A DNA stretch of 64,000 nucleotides from assembly GCA_024516035.1 (NCBI GenBank), contig CM044961.1:16419756-16483755 (forward strand), in the 5' to 3' direction. The position numbers were made by a program, and so were the translations under genes. Shown here in pieces: positions 1 to 12,331 of the stretch; the stretch's first letter is position 1; each line of letters opens with the position of its first letter. A model generated the notes under the pieces. The model saw only the letters and a program-made list of their open reading frames with translations, was not told the DNA's origin and did no database searches. Origin of the DNA: Bactericera cockerelli (taxonomy: Eukaryota; Arthropoda; Insecta; Hemiptera; Triozidae).

Positions 1-219
1 ATCATCATACAATAGCATGACGTGATGCGCTTTACTATCAAATTGCTAAACCTCATCCAGCCTGAATGAATCTAGACTACTGACAGAACCATTTCTGAGA
101 CCGAATAGATTAGTACAACGGCGTTGTTTAACTTTGGTGACTCGTCGGGATTGGTTTGATCTTGTAGTTATATTGGACTGATCGTACGATATCTGCTAGG
201 TAGATATAGTATCATCATA

Positions 220-366
220 GGGTTGCGTCATCGTGAACGATGGTAGCCAGACAGTGGACGAATGACTCAGCACTTCTACCACTGTCTTTACAAGGAGGCT
301 AATAATTGACAAGGGCCCCCAGAACCAAGCCAATACTGGTCTACTCCCTGTTTATAGTCCCCCAGC
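220..366 (-). mobile_element. Dispersed repeat family I, inverted copy
   Basis: Reverse complement of 13792-13946 with few differences. Flanking bases 1-219 and 367-508 hold nothing I recognise. Confidence 0.75.
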
Positions 367-508
367 CAGTAAACTACATAAATAATACCTACAGAAGCAA
401 ACGCTTCTGCTTTCCAACGTTCTAGATTAGATTTTCAATTCTCTTCTGAGATCAATAATCATTCATCTTGAAAATATTAAAACTAATCTGTACCCGATTA
501 GCTCAGTA

Positions 509-797
509 AGCGCGCGATTAGCTCAGTGGTTAAGCACTCGCTTGCCATGCGGAAGGTCCCGGGTTCGATCCCCCGTGCCGACAAAAATTTGTATTCTTAA
601 TTTGGTTACAATTGTTTGTAAGGGATACCTTCCGGTGCGCTCGTGTTGACCCAGCACCTAATTGGGAAGTATTGTGTCACTTCTCGCCCATCAGAGAGGA
701 GGCATACTACGGGATGGGCAGGCTACAACACAGACCACAAGCGTCTACAGTAGCTCCTGTTTCATGGCTACGAAATAAAAACGGCTGTGAAACACTC

Positions 798-832
<35 letters not shown>
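509..832 (+). mobile_element. SINE family A (tRNA-headed), full copy
   Basis: Head GATTAGCTCAGTGGTTAAG with B-box GGTTCGATCC resembles a tRNA (closest to tRNA-Gly-GCC by eye), followed by a common body (GTGTTGACCCAGCACC, CACTTCTCGCCCATCAGAG) and an A run at 803-832. Other copies in the window: 1297-1600 (-), 30443-30738 (-), 32885-33196 (+), 37072-37344 (-), 42397-42702 (+). The tRNA head is repeated with the same body, so it is not a tRNA gene. Confidence 0.88.
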
Positions 833-834
<2 letters not shown>

Positions 835-1296
835 CAGATAATAGGTATACTAGTTCATTACCTGTTTTCTAATTTACATTATTTTGTATTCCTATATCAA
901 CCAAAATTTTCAGATTTTCAGAAAGTTCTGTGGACCATTTTGGGAAATCATAGAGCTCGAAAAATTTATTTGAATACCTAATAATAACACTGATTTGATA
1001 ATTTTATACTGAATTAACTGTATTAGGTAGGTACCTACTTACAATTTATATCAGTGAACATTGTAACGATTGGGATTTATCAGAAAACCAGAAAGAGTTG
1101 GGACTTGCTGCAAAACGCTTCCTCAAAATATTCAGATCTATATTCGTTTTATATTATAGGTAGTTACTTATTATAGGTACTAATTTATTAGTAAAAGTAA
1201 ACGCGTTGGTCGTTGAGCCTCGACAGAAATTCTTAATAAGGTAAGTAGGTACAGTGGCACACTTTTCGACGACCTCAGTAGCTTTATCGGTAAGAT

Positions 1297-1600
1297 TTAA
1301 AAAAAAAAAGATGAGGGTTTCACAGCCTTTTTTGTTTCGTAGCCATAACACAGGAGCTACGGTAGACGCCTGTGGTCTATGTTGTAGTCTGCCCAACCCG
1401 TAGTTATGCCTCCCCTCTGATGGGCGAGAAGTGACACAATACCTACTTCAGAATTAGGTGCTGGGTCAACACGAGCGCACCGGAAGGTATCCCTTACAAA
1501 CAATTGTAACTAAGTTAGAGTACAAATTTTTGTCAGCATGGGGGATCGAACCCGGGACCATGGCAAGCGAGTGCTTAACAACTGAGCTAACCGCGGTTAT
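1297..1600 (-). mobile_element. SINE family A copy
   Basis: Reverse-complement copy of the 509-832 element, with its oligo-A end (as T/A run) near 1300 and the tRNA-like head near 1590. Together with 509-832 it forms an inverted pair about 460 bp apart. Confidence 0.85.
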
Positions 1601-2928
1601 TGTTACTCATACCTTTTAACATGTTTCTATACACATTTATAGTAGGTATACATAGGTAAGTACATAATTATGTAGGTAGGTACTTATGAAAGTAGAAAAC
1701 CTTTTGAACACGTTCGTCACTTCTATTATCAAGTTGGAAAATAATAGGCTAGTAAAAAATATTTTTGCTCTTCATAAGTTTACTATCAAATTGACGCTCT
1801 AAAAGTTGTTTTGAAGAAAAATATCCGAGAAAGGAAGGACCTTTTAGATGTAAACAACAATAAGCTGATAAGAGTGATTTTGTTTTCGTATCGGTACGTA
1901 TATTATAATCAGTAATCTTCAACACCTACATACCTATAATAGAAGTAAGTAGGTTGAAAGTGAGTAATGATAACATTAGAATCTGATTCTACCTACTTAT
2001 ATTAGGATTCTAAACATAAAATATCATTTATGTAGCTGTGAAAACTTTGTAGGTAGGGTACCTTTTCCTACCAAAAGTACGTCCTTATACCTGCGAAAGA
2101 AGATTTTTTTCATTAATTTTTTTAAAATAATTAATTAGGTACATAGTGGAATGTTGAATTGTTCAAGTGTTTACTGACAGTAAACCCAAAAAATCCACGA
2201 AACCCCATGTCCTTGGTTTAATAAGATAAACAATACCTACAAGTCCATCATGCAGTGATTAAATATCTTGCGCCGTTTAAATATATAAGTATGCAATAAG
2301 CTAAAATTTACGATACTGAAATCAGCTGATTTTGATAAACAAATTGATAAGAGACAAGAAGGAAATGTAAACAGAAAATAGGAAGAGGAGCAAGGGCAAA
2401 AGCTCTTTTAATAAAGGTCCCTGAAAAGAAACTGAGGAAGTAAGGAAGGAGCAAAATAGAATTAATTAACCACCTACTAATTAACAAACTATAAAACTAC
2501 ACTTCTGAATTGAAGTCTGTTATTCCAGATTCAACTGCGAAATTAGTAGTACCAAATGATGTTTCATTTTTGAATTTGATCCTGAGGTAAGTCAGAATAA
2601 TGTCCTGCATCAGCTAGCAGAGAGGTTCCAGGAACTCTCCTGTTCCTGCTAATCCTGCCCCTACCTTGACCCCAAAACCTAATATTCCTGTGGCTCATAG
2701 CTACCTATCTCTATATGATATGTTAAATTTAGATTAAATTATATTGACCATTTTACCCTTATTTAGTGTCAAGTAGTATTATTAATATTTTACCTCTGTA
2801 CCTACTTATGCATCCAAGCAATAGTATAAGAGAACCTTCTGCACAAATGCCTGGTACTAATCTGCAGATTTTTTTTATAATTTGCCCCTATATAATTAGT
2901 GAGGAAAAATTTGTGTTATATCCCTGTG
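1601..2928. other. Intergenic DNA with no recognised feature
   Basis: AT-rich, with many GTAGGTACCTAC-like short words, typical of background in several insect genomes. No coding region or repeat copy was recognised. Confidence 0.5.
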
Positions 2929-2982
2929 ATACTTAGGCTTAGCTTTAGTGCCAAAAAAGGCACTAAAGCTAAGCCTAAGTAT
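2929..2982. repeat. Perfect 24-bp stem hairpin
   Basis: ATACTTAGGCTTAGCTTTAG-TGCC (2929-2952), six A, and its exact complement (2959-2982). Not linked to any repeat family seen here. Confidence 0.9.
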
Positions 2983-3523
2983 TAATAAAAAACTGCTATA
3001 TCAAACTTCTCCTGTACTGAGCCCAAAGCATTGCTCATTTTCTTTTGAGGTAAAATCTTTTGCAGTAGAGATCAATGGGAACTGTTGGATTCAGATATTA
3101 AGGAGCATGCTAGCACTCCATCTCACCAAGTCAATTAATAAGAAGAGTGTATGTACCAAGAGATAGTATACTTTACAGCACAGATACATTGATTCAATAA
3201 TTGGACATGTACTATTTTTGTATGCATAATATAAGCCACTTCTCCTCAGACTATAATATCTCAAAATAAATGTGTTTCAATATTCCTAAGTAATGAAAAC
3301 ACAGTCCATAGACATGACTAATCAGATAACATTCAATGTTTTTGGTTTGTTGGTTTTCGCAATGACTCACATTATAATTATGCCCAAAACAACTGTCTTG
3401 TTATTTGTTTGTAGATGAATAATTCAAGAATTTAGAAAAGATTTTTAATGTGTAAAATTTTGCAAGGTTGGATTAGCTAAAAAGACTCAACAGTATTACA
3501 AAGATAGAACCTAGGTAATAATA

Positions 3524-3750
3524 TTAACACGTATGAGACGGCGTGCCCACCGGTGGGTCACGTTTTTTTTTTCAATTTCCCTTGTAACGTGACCCACCGG
3601 TGGGCACAGATAATGCTATTATTAATATATTTTTGTACTCGCCCATCCCATTTTTTTTGTTGTTGTTGTCATATTTGGAACACATACCCTAATTTGAAGC
3701 CGTCCCAGCGTACAAACTATAGAAAATAGGACCCGTCTCATACGTGTTAA
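3524..3750. mobile_element. TTAA-flanked MITE type 1, with duplicated ACCGGT palindrome
   Basis: Bounded by TTAA on both sides with inverted ends TTAACACGTATGAGACGG. Contains two inverted copies of a CCACCGGTGGGTCACG block around an A/T run. A second copy lies at 20204-20428 in the opposite orientation. TTAA targets are typical of piggyBac-type elements; no transposase is present. Confidence 0.85.
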
Positions 3751-4028
3751 GTATTGAAATCTATACCTATTATTTAATTTTAACAAATATTTTCTCTATA
3801 CATGTAAATATTAGTTTCATGAATTTCTATATTTTGATAATGTAATCAACACTGATAACTTTTTGGTACATGATTTTTTTTCTATGGATTTTTTTGTTGT
3901 TGAAAATCTGAATTTTCTGATTTTTTTCTATCTCAATTTCACATCACCATAAAAATAAATAAATTTAAAAAAATAATTACATGATTTCTCCTATTCATTT
4001 CAGGCTGGTATAGAACTCAACCTCCACC

Positions 4029-6743
4029 ATGTCAAACATCTACCCTTCCCTGGAGGATATGAAATATCACCAGATGACTAAAGTAAGAAACCTCTTTAAC
4101 ACTTTGACTGCCAAGACCTTTTTGTTTGTGTTTACCCAGATGCCAAGCTGTCTCGCATATGTGCGAGACAGCTTGGCGTCTGGAAAAATAAATAAAAAAA
4201 TATTTTTCAAGATAATTTTCTCAAATAAAAACCAAAATTCTCCTCAGGCGCCACGCTTTCAGAATACCATATAAAATACACAGTAGAGGGTTGCAAATTC
4301 ACGAGACACACATTTTAAGTTAGAGCTAGATGTCTCGCGTATGTGCGACCCACGCAATAAAAGTATCCAACGGTGTCTCGCATATATGCGACCCATGGCA
4401 GTCAAAGTGTTAAGGCTCTCTATAACAAATTAAAATCTAGAAAATAATGTTACCAAGTTAAAAAAAATACTGTTGGTTGGATAGAAAAGACAAGTTAAGC
4501 ATAATAGTAGCATTAAAAACTCTGAAATGTCTTCACTGAAATGCTTCCTTTTTAGGTAAATGGCATCTTCATAAAAATACCTTGGTACAAAAACAATAAC
4601 AACAACAACAACAAAAACCTTGGTATCTTTCAATTTTTTTAATACACAAATTTCATGTAACTATTTTAGATTTTATTGGTTGTGAGCCACATTCTGTGTT
4701 TTTGAATTAAAATGAATGCATACTGAAGGTATTTATCAGGAAATGTTTTTTGAGTGTCTTACAATCTCAATTACGTATCAGATTATATTATTTTATTAAC
4801 CCCACTGTAAATATTTTATTTCAGGCTCAACTAGCACTGGATGAACAGAACCGGCCAATTCTCACCCAAGTCACAAATGGGTCTCTCTATCCCCAATGCT
4901 ACCCCAACTCATCCCACCTTCCCTTACAGCCCCCTCCCTACCCTTCCCCCTCAGCCCCTACCCTCCCTTCTAACACTCAACTGGCACTGTACCCCAACTT
5001 AAAAGAATACATGGGTCTCGAGGTAAGGAGAACACTATAATATTACTCACATATTATGTTGGTTTTTTTATACTTCTAATTATTATATTTAATCTTTGGC
5101 AACTCAAAGGAGGAATGACACCTTATTCTGTCCTAATTTTTGTGTTATATTAAAATAAATGAAATAAATATGATGAGGTATAAATATGATTTGTAAGATC
5201 AAAAAATAAATAAAATACCCTAGTTGGTCTAGAAATATATAGATTATTATATACATAGATAGAGAGAGAGAAAAAATCCAAGACAGATATTACAATAACC
5301 ATCCTCATCACCACACTGTCAGGTATCCCCCATTCAGTCCCTGACCCCATACAGTGGTGGCAGCAACAACAACAACACAGGAGACTCATTGGTTCATCCT
5401 ACAGGACCTAACGGAGTGGCAATGATAGCCCCATTCTTCAGGCATGGCATGCAGAAGGCTCAGGTCCATCATGGCATTAGAGAAGTAAGTCAGTAGCAAG
5501 TACAATGATAGTTTTTATATTTGTGTTAATCACAATTACTCAAACTTGCTTAACTTGCAACTTGAACCACGAACCTCCAGGTTACAAGTCTGCCACTTTA
5601 TCAATCAAGCTAATAAGATTTTTTCGCAAGTCAATTGACCTTTGCACAACAGAAAAAATTCTTAAAAACTTATTCTTTTTGAAACAAGTTTGAATTTTTG
5701 ACAACATGAGATTTTTTCTTTCAGAGTGAAGAGAATGAGTAAGAGCATACTATCCAATAAAGGCGGCACTCTGTGAATCCAGAGGTTCCAGAGGTCGTGG
5801 GTTCGAAACCCAGCCGGGACTTGACAAGTTATCCTCCCATTTGGGATTTTACCACATAATAATACGTCTTGGGCTTACTGCTGGAATAATGGGACATAAT
5901 AGTCCTAATCGGACAGTATAAATAAGGCGATATTATTATTTCTATTTCCAGTTATTCCTTTGCAAAGACATACATGGAAAGATAGGGCTCCGAGTGGCAG
6001 CTATACTCGAGGGTGTGTTTGTCTGTCTGGTGCAGGAGGGGTCACCTGCCGCGCTGGTGGGACTCAGATTTGGCGATCAGATTCTGCAGGTAAGATATTG
6101 ACAAGATTAGATATTATAATTATGTAAGATAATATGTAAAATATACTGACAAGATCAGATACTACAGATTAGAGACCAATCAGATACGTAGGAGAGTGAT
6201 CAGATACTTTAGGTAAGTATGCAATCAGAGATAATACAGGAAAGAGCCTCATCAGGTACTTCACTGAAGAGCCTGATCAGGTATTTTGGAAAACTTCAAC
6301 AGTTATCAACATCTATGATTTAAAAATAATGTAGTTCATTGTTATTATCTAACCTGATGGTTGTAGGGTTTTCAGTGAAACCCTTATACAATTAACACTG
6401 CTATTAAATGAGATGTATTCTGACCAGTTAATTCTATTTGGTTTTAAGATCCAGATATGAGATAGTCAGAACTGGGGTTTCACCCTCCATTCGCTGGGAA
6501 TCATACCAGCTACCCACCCAGCCTTGGTTCGGCCAGAAATGCCAGCCTCACGTGTTGGAGGGACCAGAATTTTCTGTTTGGAAAATTCTGCCCTCTTTCT
6601 TGAACCAAACTCAGAATCTCTGGACTACAGGCAGTAGTCATAACCATTACATCATGGAAGCTGATTCAACATAGTATGTGATAAAATTAATTTAAATCAC
6701 GTGTGTTCACGGAGAAAATGTTTTACAAAACATTTAAAACACG

Positions 6744-6782
<39 letters not shown>

Positions 6783-7565
6783 AATTACGTTTTTGATAAT
6801 AATTCTAACAAAATTTGATCACAAAACTAACTCAGATACATTTTTTCCACGTATCTTGTATCTCTCTTTCATTTAGTAAGCCATGCCTCTATTCCGTGTT
6901 CCTTTATTTTGAAACAGGTAAATGGAAAGACAGTAGCTGGATGCAACATGCAACAAGTACACACACTGCTCAAGAACTGTCCTGTCAATAATATATCCAT
7001 CATTGTGAGAGACAGGTAAGAGTTCATTGTTGATATTCAGATTTTTTCATTTATTAACACACTGTGTGCCAACCCAAAAACCAATTGTCCCCCGGGCCAC
7101 AATACAAAAATAATATTTTGTGTCCAAAATCCTAAATCCCTACAGCTGTTGGACTGAAGGAAATCCTATTCGCGTAGTATTAATAATAGTGGAAGGTAAC
7201 CGCCAAGTGAGGTTGATTCTCAAAGCATTTCCTACCTCTTAATACTCAGATTCTTTTTATTATGTGGTCACAAGCTCAAGTAAATGAAAAGTCCAAGCAT
7301 TCATTGGTAACACAGATCACGGATCCACGCACTAGATAAAGATTGTTTGCCTTACAAGTCTCACCGTAAGTCGTAACCACATCAACTATCTCATCGACAT
7401 ATTAATGTGTGCTATTTATAATTAATGCGATTTGCAGGTCGTTTGAACTGTTTTATGTATAAATAAGATCTTCTATTATTGTAATCTCTCTCTCTCGTTC
7501 TCTCTCCCCCTCTCTCTCTCTCTCTCTCTCCCTCTCTCTCTCTCTCTCCCTCTCCCTCTCCCTCC

Positions 7566-7610
<45 letters not shown>

Positions 7611-9280
7611 CCTCTCTCCTCTCTCCTCCCCCCTCTCCCTTATTAATTGTCTCATTATATGTAAACGCCTTAAACCTGAGGTTATTTTATTTTTTATGAT
7701 TTCTTTCCGTTTTTTTTTTTTCTAGATTCAAGTAATTTGTGTAGGTACATTATACATTATGTACCTGTATAGTTTTCAAAGTAAAGTTCAATTCACTAAT
7801 CAATCCAATTCGTAGACCGTTCGAGCGCAACGTGACCCTGCACAAGGACAGCGGAGGTCAGCTGGGCTTCACGTTCCGACGCGGCCAAATCACGGCCCTC
7901 ACGCCCGACAGTTCGGCCTCTCGCAACGGCCTGCTCACCGGCCACCATCTGCTGGAGGTCAACGGCCGCAATGTGGTGGGCCTGAGGGACAAGGAGCTGA
8001 GGGAGGTGATAGCCCGCGCGCCGCCCGTCATCAGCCTCACCATCATGCCCTCCGTGGTGTACGAGCATATGATCAAGAAGTGAGTGAGTCTGGCTGGGGG
8101 ACGTTAACTCTTTGACTGCCATGGCACAACTCGAGTTGTGCCAGTACACTTTCCCACCCGGCCATCGCACAACTCGAGTTGTGTTAGACTAGATTACATT
8201 TGGCCGGTGGGGAAGTGTACACATATTTGGCTTGGCCGGGTAGGAAACATGTCAAGATTAGCTCTGGCGGTCAAAGAGTTAAACAGGGAGAAGACCAGTG
8301 TCTCGCTAGAAGACTATAAACAAACAGACTAGCCAACCCTTAGAAGACAGGGTAGCTTGCAGTTTCCTAAGGGTTTAATCTATACTTATAAAAGAGAGTT
8401 ACACTCACTGACTGACTCACTCACTGATTCATCACTGTTTCTCCGAACTGGTAAGTCCTAGGAAGCTGAAATTTGGTAGGTAGCTTTGTCTTATAGTCTA
8501 GATGTGCAATAAGACGGGGTTTTTCGAAATTCCCACTACAACACCTGCCATTGGCGAAAAAGGATATTTTGCTTTCACGGCCATGCCTCGGCCCGCAAAG
8601 CGGGCGACAGCCCGCTAGTGGCTTATAAAGAATAGTCCAAGTCCTCAGGATGGTTGATCACACATAGAAATATGTGGTTCAAGACGAGCCAACTTTGAAA
8701 TAAAGTTGACTGGAGACCATCACTCACCCCTCCAGCTGTAGCCAAGCTAGCTACAACAACAACCTGGATATATTAGAACTTAGAACCCAAGGGACAGAGT
8801 AAAAAGTCCAAGATGTTTCTAATACAGCCAGTTTTCTATTACACATATGCATCAAAAATCGCTTGTTAAATTCTATTGAACAACTAGAAAGTAGAAACCA
8901 AATATTGGTTGATTTAATGTGGTTTCAAGCATCGTGATCGTGACGACTTTTATTATTGCAATCCCATCAAACACCTTGGACCCGTCTCATGACCAGAAAA
9001 GTTAGAGTCTCATGACCAGAAAAGTTACACTCGTATTTATGAACAGCGAATTTTGTCTGAGCAATGTCTCAAGCAAGGTATTGGCCAATAATATTAAAGG
9101 AAATCATGCTCCAGACCATGCTTAAACGGCGTTTTCTGTTCATAAATACGGATGTTAAAGTTCGCCAGCTTTCTAATGCCCCTCAGCCTGTCCGAATCTC
9201 CCTATGAATAACTTTGCCTTCTCTCTGGTTCCAGGATGAACTTCAACCTGGTCCGCAACACGATGGATCACTCCATTTGA
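4029..9280 (+). CDS. Sdcbp: Syntenin-like tandem PDZ scaffold protein (7 coding exons)
   Basis: Join 4029-4082, 4825-5022, 5323-5484, 5952-6089, 6918-7015, 7816-8079, 9235-9280; 960 nt, 319 residues plus stop, all GT-AG with matching phases. Syntenin is a cytosolic and membrane-associated adaptor that binds syndecan tails, phosphoinositides and ALIX in exosome formation and trafficking. The start [11 protein letters not shown] matches the family N-terminus. LYP motifs follow ([25 protein letters not shown]), the type that binds ALIX. PDZ1 (about residues 137-215) has the binding loop KIGLR and [15 protein letters not shown]2 (about 219-295) starts [19 protein letters not shown] and contains [25 protein letters not shown]. 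The C-terminus NTMDHSI is like the human SLMDHTIPEV, slightly shorter. The acceptor at 4003 shows that a 5' UTR exon lies upstream but I could not place it. The loop between the LYP region and PDZ1 is enriched in Pro, Ser and Asn. Very confident in family; orthology to the vertebrate gene is inferred. Confidence 0.95.
4096..4413. mobile_element. TTAA-flanked MITE type 2 in syntenin intron 1
   Basis: Ends TTAACACTTTGACTGCCA and its inverse at TTAA sites, beginning 13 bp after the exon's donor. Internally it has a 26-bp palindrome around CATATG (4151-4176) and further copies of the GTCTCGC-ATATG-CGA motif near 4331 and 4374. No coding capacity. Confidence 0.85.
5757..5945 (+). mobile_element. 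SINE family B, 5'-truncated copy
   Basis: Lacks the first bases of the tRNA-like head but keeps GGTTCGAAACCCAGCCGGGAC, the body ACAAGTTATCCTCCC and the GATATTATTATT end. Full copies: 29834-30046 and 63007-63213; diverged 38170-38390. Confidence 0.85.
6349..6674 (-). mobile_element. tRNA-headed SINE family C copy (reverse)
   Basis: Reverse complement of the 32471-32827 SINE: body with CCTCCATTCGCTGGGAATC and CAGCTACCCACCCAGCC, then a tRNA-like head near 6610-6660. Lies in the intron between the two exons of syntenin PDZ1. A short flanking block (6349-6420) also recurs at 9465-9540. Confidence 0.7.
6745..6780. repeat. Poly-A tract
   Basis: About 34 A in a row inside a syntenin intron. No element that I can recognise ends here. 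Confidence 0.8.
7487..7642. repeat. TC-rich microsatellite
   Basis: About 155 bp of imperfect (TC)n with CCTC interruptions, 175 bp upstream of the PDZ2 exon of syntenin. It is a strong pyrimidine tract on the sense strand and so could bind polypyrimidine-tract proteins, though nothing in the sequence proves a role. Confidence 0.95.
8104..8282. mobile_element. TTAA-flanked MITE type 3, with duplicated CTCGAG palindrome
   Basis: Ends TTAACTCTTTGACTGCCA and GTCAAAGAGTTAA. Carries GCACAACTCGAGTTGTG twice. It interrupts a repeat whose empty version is at about 18150 (GGGGACATTAAACAAGG), proving a TTAA target duplication. Confidence 0.88.
8379..8618 (+). mobile_element. Non-autonomous Helitron
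   Basis: Begins TCTATACTTATAAAAGAG and ends with hairpin GCGGGC-GACA-GCCCGC followed by CTAG, inserted between A and T. These are Helitron hallmarks (5' TC, 3' hairpin plus CTRR, no target duplication). The empty site is seen at 18247. Related copies at 26108-26327 (-) and 27712-27942 (-). No RepHel protein. Confidence 0.85.
9030..9155. mobile_element. Short MITE family M1
   Basis: About 125 bp with inverted ends CCGTATTTATGAACAG / CTGTTCATAAATACGG. Close copies at 9719-9843 and 60401-60527; end fragment near 49700. Confidence 0.8.
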
Positions 9281-9718
9281 AACTTGCTCGACACAGTCCG
9301 TGTGGTGTGCTGTTGTGGTCGCTCCTAATCCAAATCACCCCCCACCCCTTCCTTCCATCTGTCATTATCTCTACTGGTTTTTCAACCCTTGCAAAGGTAT
9401 AAAGTTAATGGAAAATCCTCTGATTTCATTCACGAGAAACTGATGATACAATGGTATTTATTATCTGCCCTGGTTGCAGGGCTTTCAGTGAAACACTTAC
9501 AATTAACACTGCGACCTAATTAGATCTATTGTGACCATGATACAATGGTAACTGCAAGCCAAATTCCTCTGAATACTAATCTGTAGCAGGTGTTCGAATC
9601 TCTCGTAAGGCAGGATTTTCTAAGGAAACATTCCGTTTCGTTCCTTTCAAGAATAATAAATAAGAATGTGAAAACCTGAATTGAATAATTGGAAGAAGTC
9701 TAGGCACTGAATCTAACA

Positions 9719-9843
9719 CCCGTATTTATGAACAGCGAATTTTGTCTGAGCACTGTCTCAAGCAAGGTATTAACCAATAATATTAAAGGAAATCATGCTT
9801 CAGACCATGCTCAAACGGCGTTTTCTGTTCATAAATACGGCTG
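9719..9843. mobile_element. Short MITE family M1
   Basis: Second copy, nearly identical to 9030-9155, 560 bp away in the same orientation, downstream of syntenin. Confidence 0.8.
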
Positions 9844-11627
9844 TGAGTGTCGATACAATGCCTGCACCACCGTGAGAGAGGTATTCTCACTGGAGTAATT
9901 TATTTACCTCACTAGATTTCAAATTTCTTTTAAAGCATCTGCTCACTCACCGTCTTTCTCTTAATTTGTCTTGTTTTCATTCTCTCATACTGATCTCACC
10001 ATTCTAAATGTCCCGCCGCTAAAATAAGAGTTAATTGAACAATTCCTAGATTTTTTTTTAATTAAGATTTCTGATTGGTATTAAATGTAAAATTAACTTT
10101 AAAGAATACATACCTTGCACTACTGGACTACCATACATTTATAGTAGGTACTAATAAAACCTACATTAAATTTATAGTATTATTCGTGAACAGTTTCAAT
10201 AGGTCTTCTTTTTTCGACAACTTTAATAAAAATCATTGGATTTGATAAAAGTTAATTTTCATTGGTCAAAACAGTGTATCAGGTCTTTCTCAATAATGTA
10301 CCAAAGATGTCTTTAGAAAATGTAAATAAAAAAAGGACTGTTCAGAAGTACACATAAAAAAACTAGTAAAATGTTTACATTAAACCTCAAGAATTACGAC
10401 TCGGGGAAAATATACCAGGCTGTTCATTAATTTTACTAATTGACTGATCTGTTTCTTTGACAGTAGATAAGTTTGTACATTTTCACTAATCCTATAATGT
10501 CCTATTGCATCTACCTATTCCATTTCAATTGAATTAGTCAATTTTAGTTTTTAGTTTAGTCACGTAAGCAGAAAATATTTTGATTCAAGTTTCAAAAATT
10601 AACCCTTAGTTACGGAAATGGTTTCTGTCCTCTTTCTCTCGTACTGGAGATGATAATTATGGTAATATGGTTTACCATAAGTCGATTCTTTAAATATTAT
10701 ACTACTTAACATTTATTATTTAATGGGTTACTATTTAACCCCCACTTTACTTTGTAGATAATTTTATTATTTACATAGTTGTATTTTACTCATGGGAATT
10801 TGATAAAATACTCAGTTGAAAATATATAGATTTTTTTCAACAAAAAAAAATTGCATGTACTCTAGTATTATGATCTGTTATTTCCATGTGCCATGATATA
10901 ATTACTATAACATTTATTCTCATGTTGTGTACTTTGATTTATCATACTTAACAAAGTATGCAATAATATTTATTTGGTTTGTAACTTTTAATTGATATCT
11001 TCTCTGATTTAAAGACTCAACTTACACTTGGTATTTTGCCAAGTTTCTACTTATTACCCAAGTAAGGTTTTATATTTTCTTGTTTTTAATTACATTCCAT
11101 TTTTTTATAGAGCCAGAAAAATAGATATTTCGACCGCCAAGTTTAGTTAAAGTTATTTTAATGAGAAAAACTCTTGTAGGTTACATAATATGTATATAAA
11201 ATATTATGTTTATTTATTGATCTGATCATAGATAAATAAATTATTCTTCATTTTAAGTTTTATTTCTTAATTTTAAAAAAGCTATTCCTTCCTTTTTGAA
11301 GCACTGCTAAGTTGCACCACCATGACCTCAAATGCCAAAGATTTTAATTTTATTCTTTGCTTCACTTCATATGAAGATATTATTTAGTCTTTTTATGTTA
11401 TGATATTCACAAAGCCATATATTTTTATTGAAGTTTTTGTTGACTTTTTTCTTTTTTGTTGTTTCACTACCCATTTTCCTTGTTATTTACCACATAAGTT
11501 ATTTTCACCAATACTTATGAGGTTAGGAGCGAAATTAATAGACAAAATTGAGATCACGCAGATCTAAGCATTTGTTTCAACATTTAAAACAAATTGCAAC
11601 ATCTAGACAAAGGTCCAATTTATAAAA
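9844..11627. other. AT-rich intergenic DNA, downstream of syntenin
   Basis: No coding region or recognised repeat. It probably includes the syntenin 3' UTR if that exon is long; AATAAA-type signals occur (for example near 11233) but none can be preferred. Confidence 0.5.
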
Positions 11628-11745
11628 CAGGATTACGGCTCAGAAAACTCAGGCTATGTAGTGCACTGTGATTGGTTGAAACTTTGACTTGAGGTCATGT
11701 CTGACTTGTCTTAAAATTAATCCTGTTTCATAATGTGGCCCTAAG
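11628..11745. mobile_element. Short MITE family M2
   Basis: Ends related to AATTTATAAAACAGGATTA and AATCCTGTTTCATAATGTGG, inverted. Related copies at 39416-39555, 44049-44210 and, in part, at 60345-60400 and 63570-63640. Sits inside another short element whose outer ends read GGCGAAATTAATAG / CTATTAATTCCGCC-like (11528-11785). Confidence 0.7.
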
Positions 11746-12331
11746 TCCACAGAGGTTTAACAAAAACGTCGATTAATTCCGCCCTAAATATTTTTATTTT
11801 TTCAATCAAATGTGGCAGTCAGTGAAATAAATCAATAAACCTTTATTTGGAATAACTTAGGTACAAAATTACAATTAAAAAATAAATTAAAAATAACTAA
11901 TATTATTCCAATTCAGCGTGTTGTTGAGATTTGGGCAGTCAGTATATCAACAAATATCGAAAACTAGAAGCCATACTGATTCCTATTAGTACTGTTATCA
12001 ATAAGTTTTTTCATTCAATACCCGTGTGTTTCGTCTCAAGTTTTTTACTTGTCAAGATGAGTATTTAGAAACATTTATCGGTGCTGCATTATTTATAATA
12101 AATTATAGAATTGATTATCAAGTTGAAAAGTTAAAGAAGTTAACAATGAAAAAAACACAGTTTTTCCATGATAAAATTGAAATAAAAACCTAGCTTTTTC
12201 ATTATTTAAACCTATAAATTATTAATTTAGGTATTTACTTTCAAGTTTGTCAATGATTTCATAATGTAAACTTTATAGATATGTAGCTCTTATATTAAAA
12301 AAAATGTACTCGATATTTTTAAATCTCATGA

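Larger units (their letters stand above)
8093..8763 (+). mobile_element. Repeat family H host copy, with two nested insertions
   Basis: A dispersed repeat starting GGCTGGGGGAC and ending in CTACAACAACAA. An uninterrupted copy is at 18137-18370, and a 3' half at 26372-26516. This copy is split by the TTAA MITE (8104-8282) and by a Helitron (8379-8618). The family looks like a SINE by its size and A-rich end, but I see no clear tRNA head. Confidence 0.75.

Noticed and set aside
509..590. Possible tRNA gene
   Set aside because: The head is repeated with a common body and A tail in six places, so it is a SINE.
7796..8170. 124-codon minus-strand frame over the PDZ2 exon
   Set aside because: Antisense shadow of syntenin; the + strand frame has clear PDZ motifs and splice sites.
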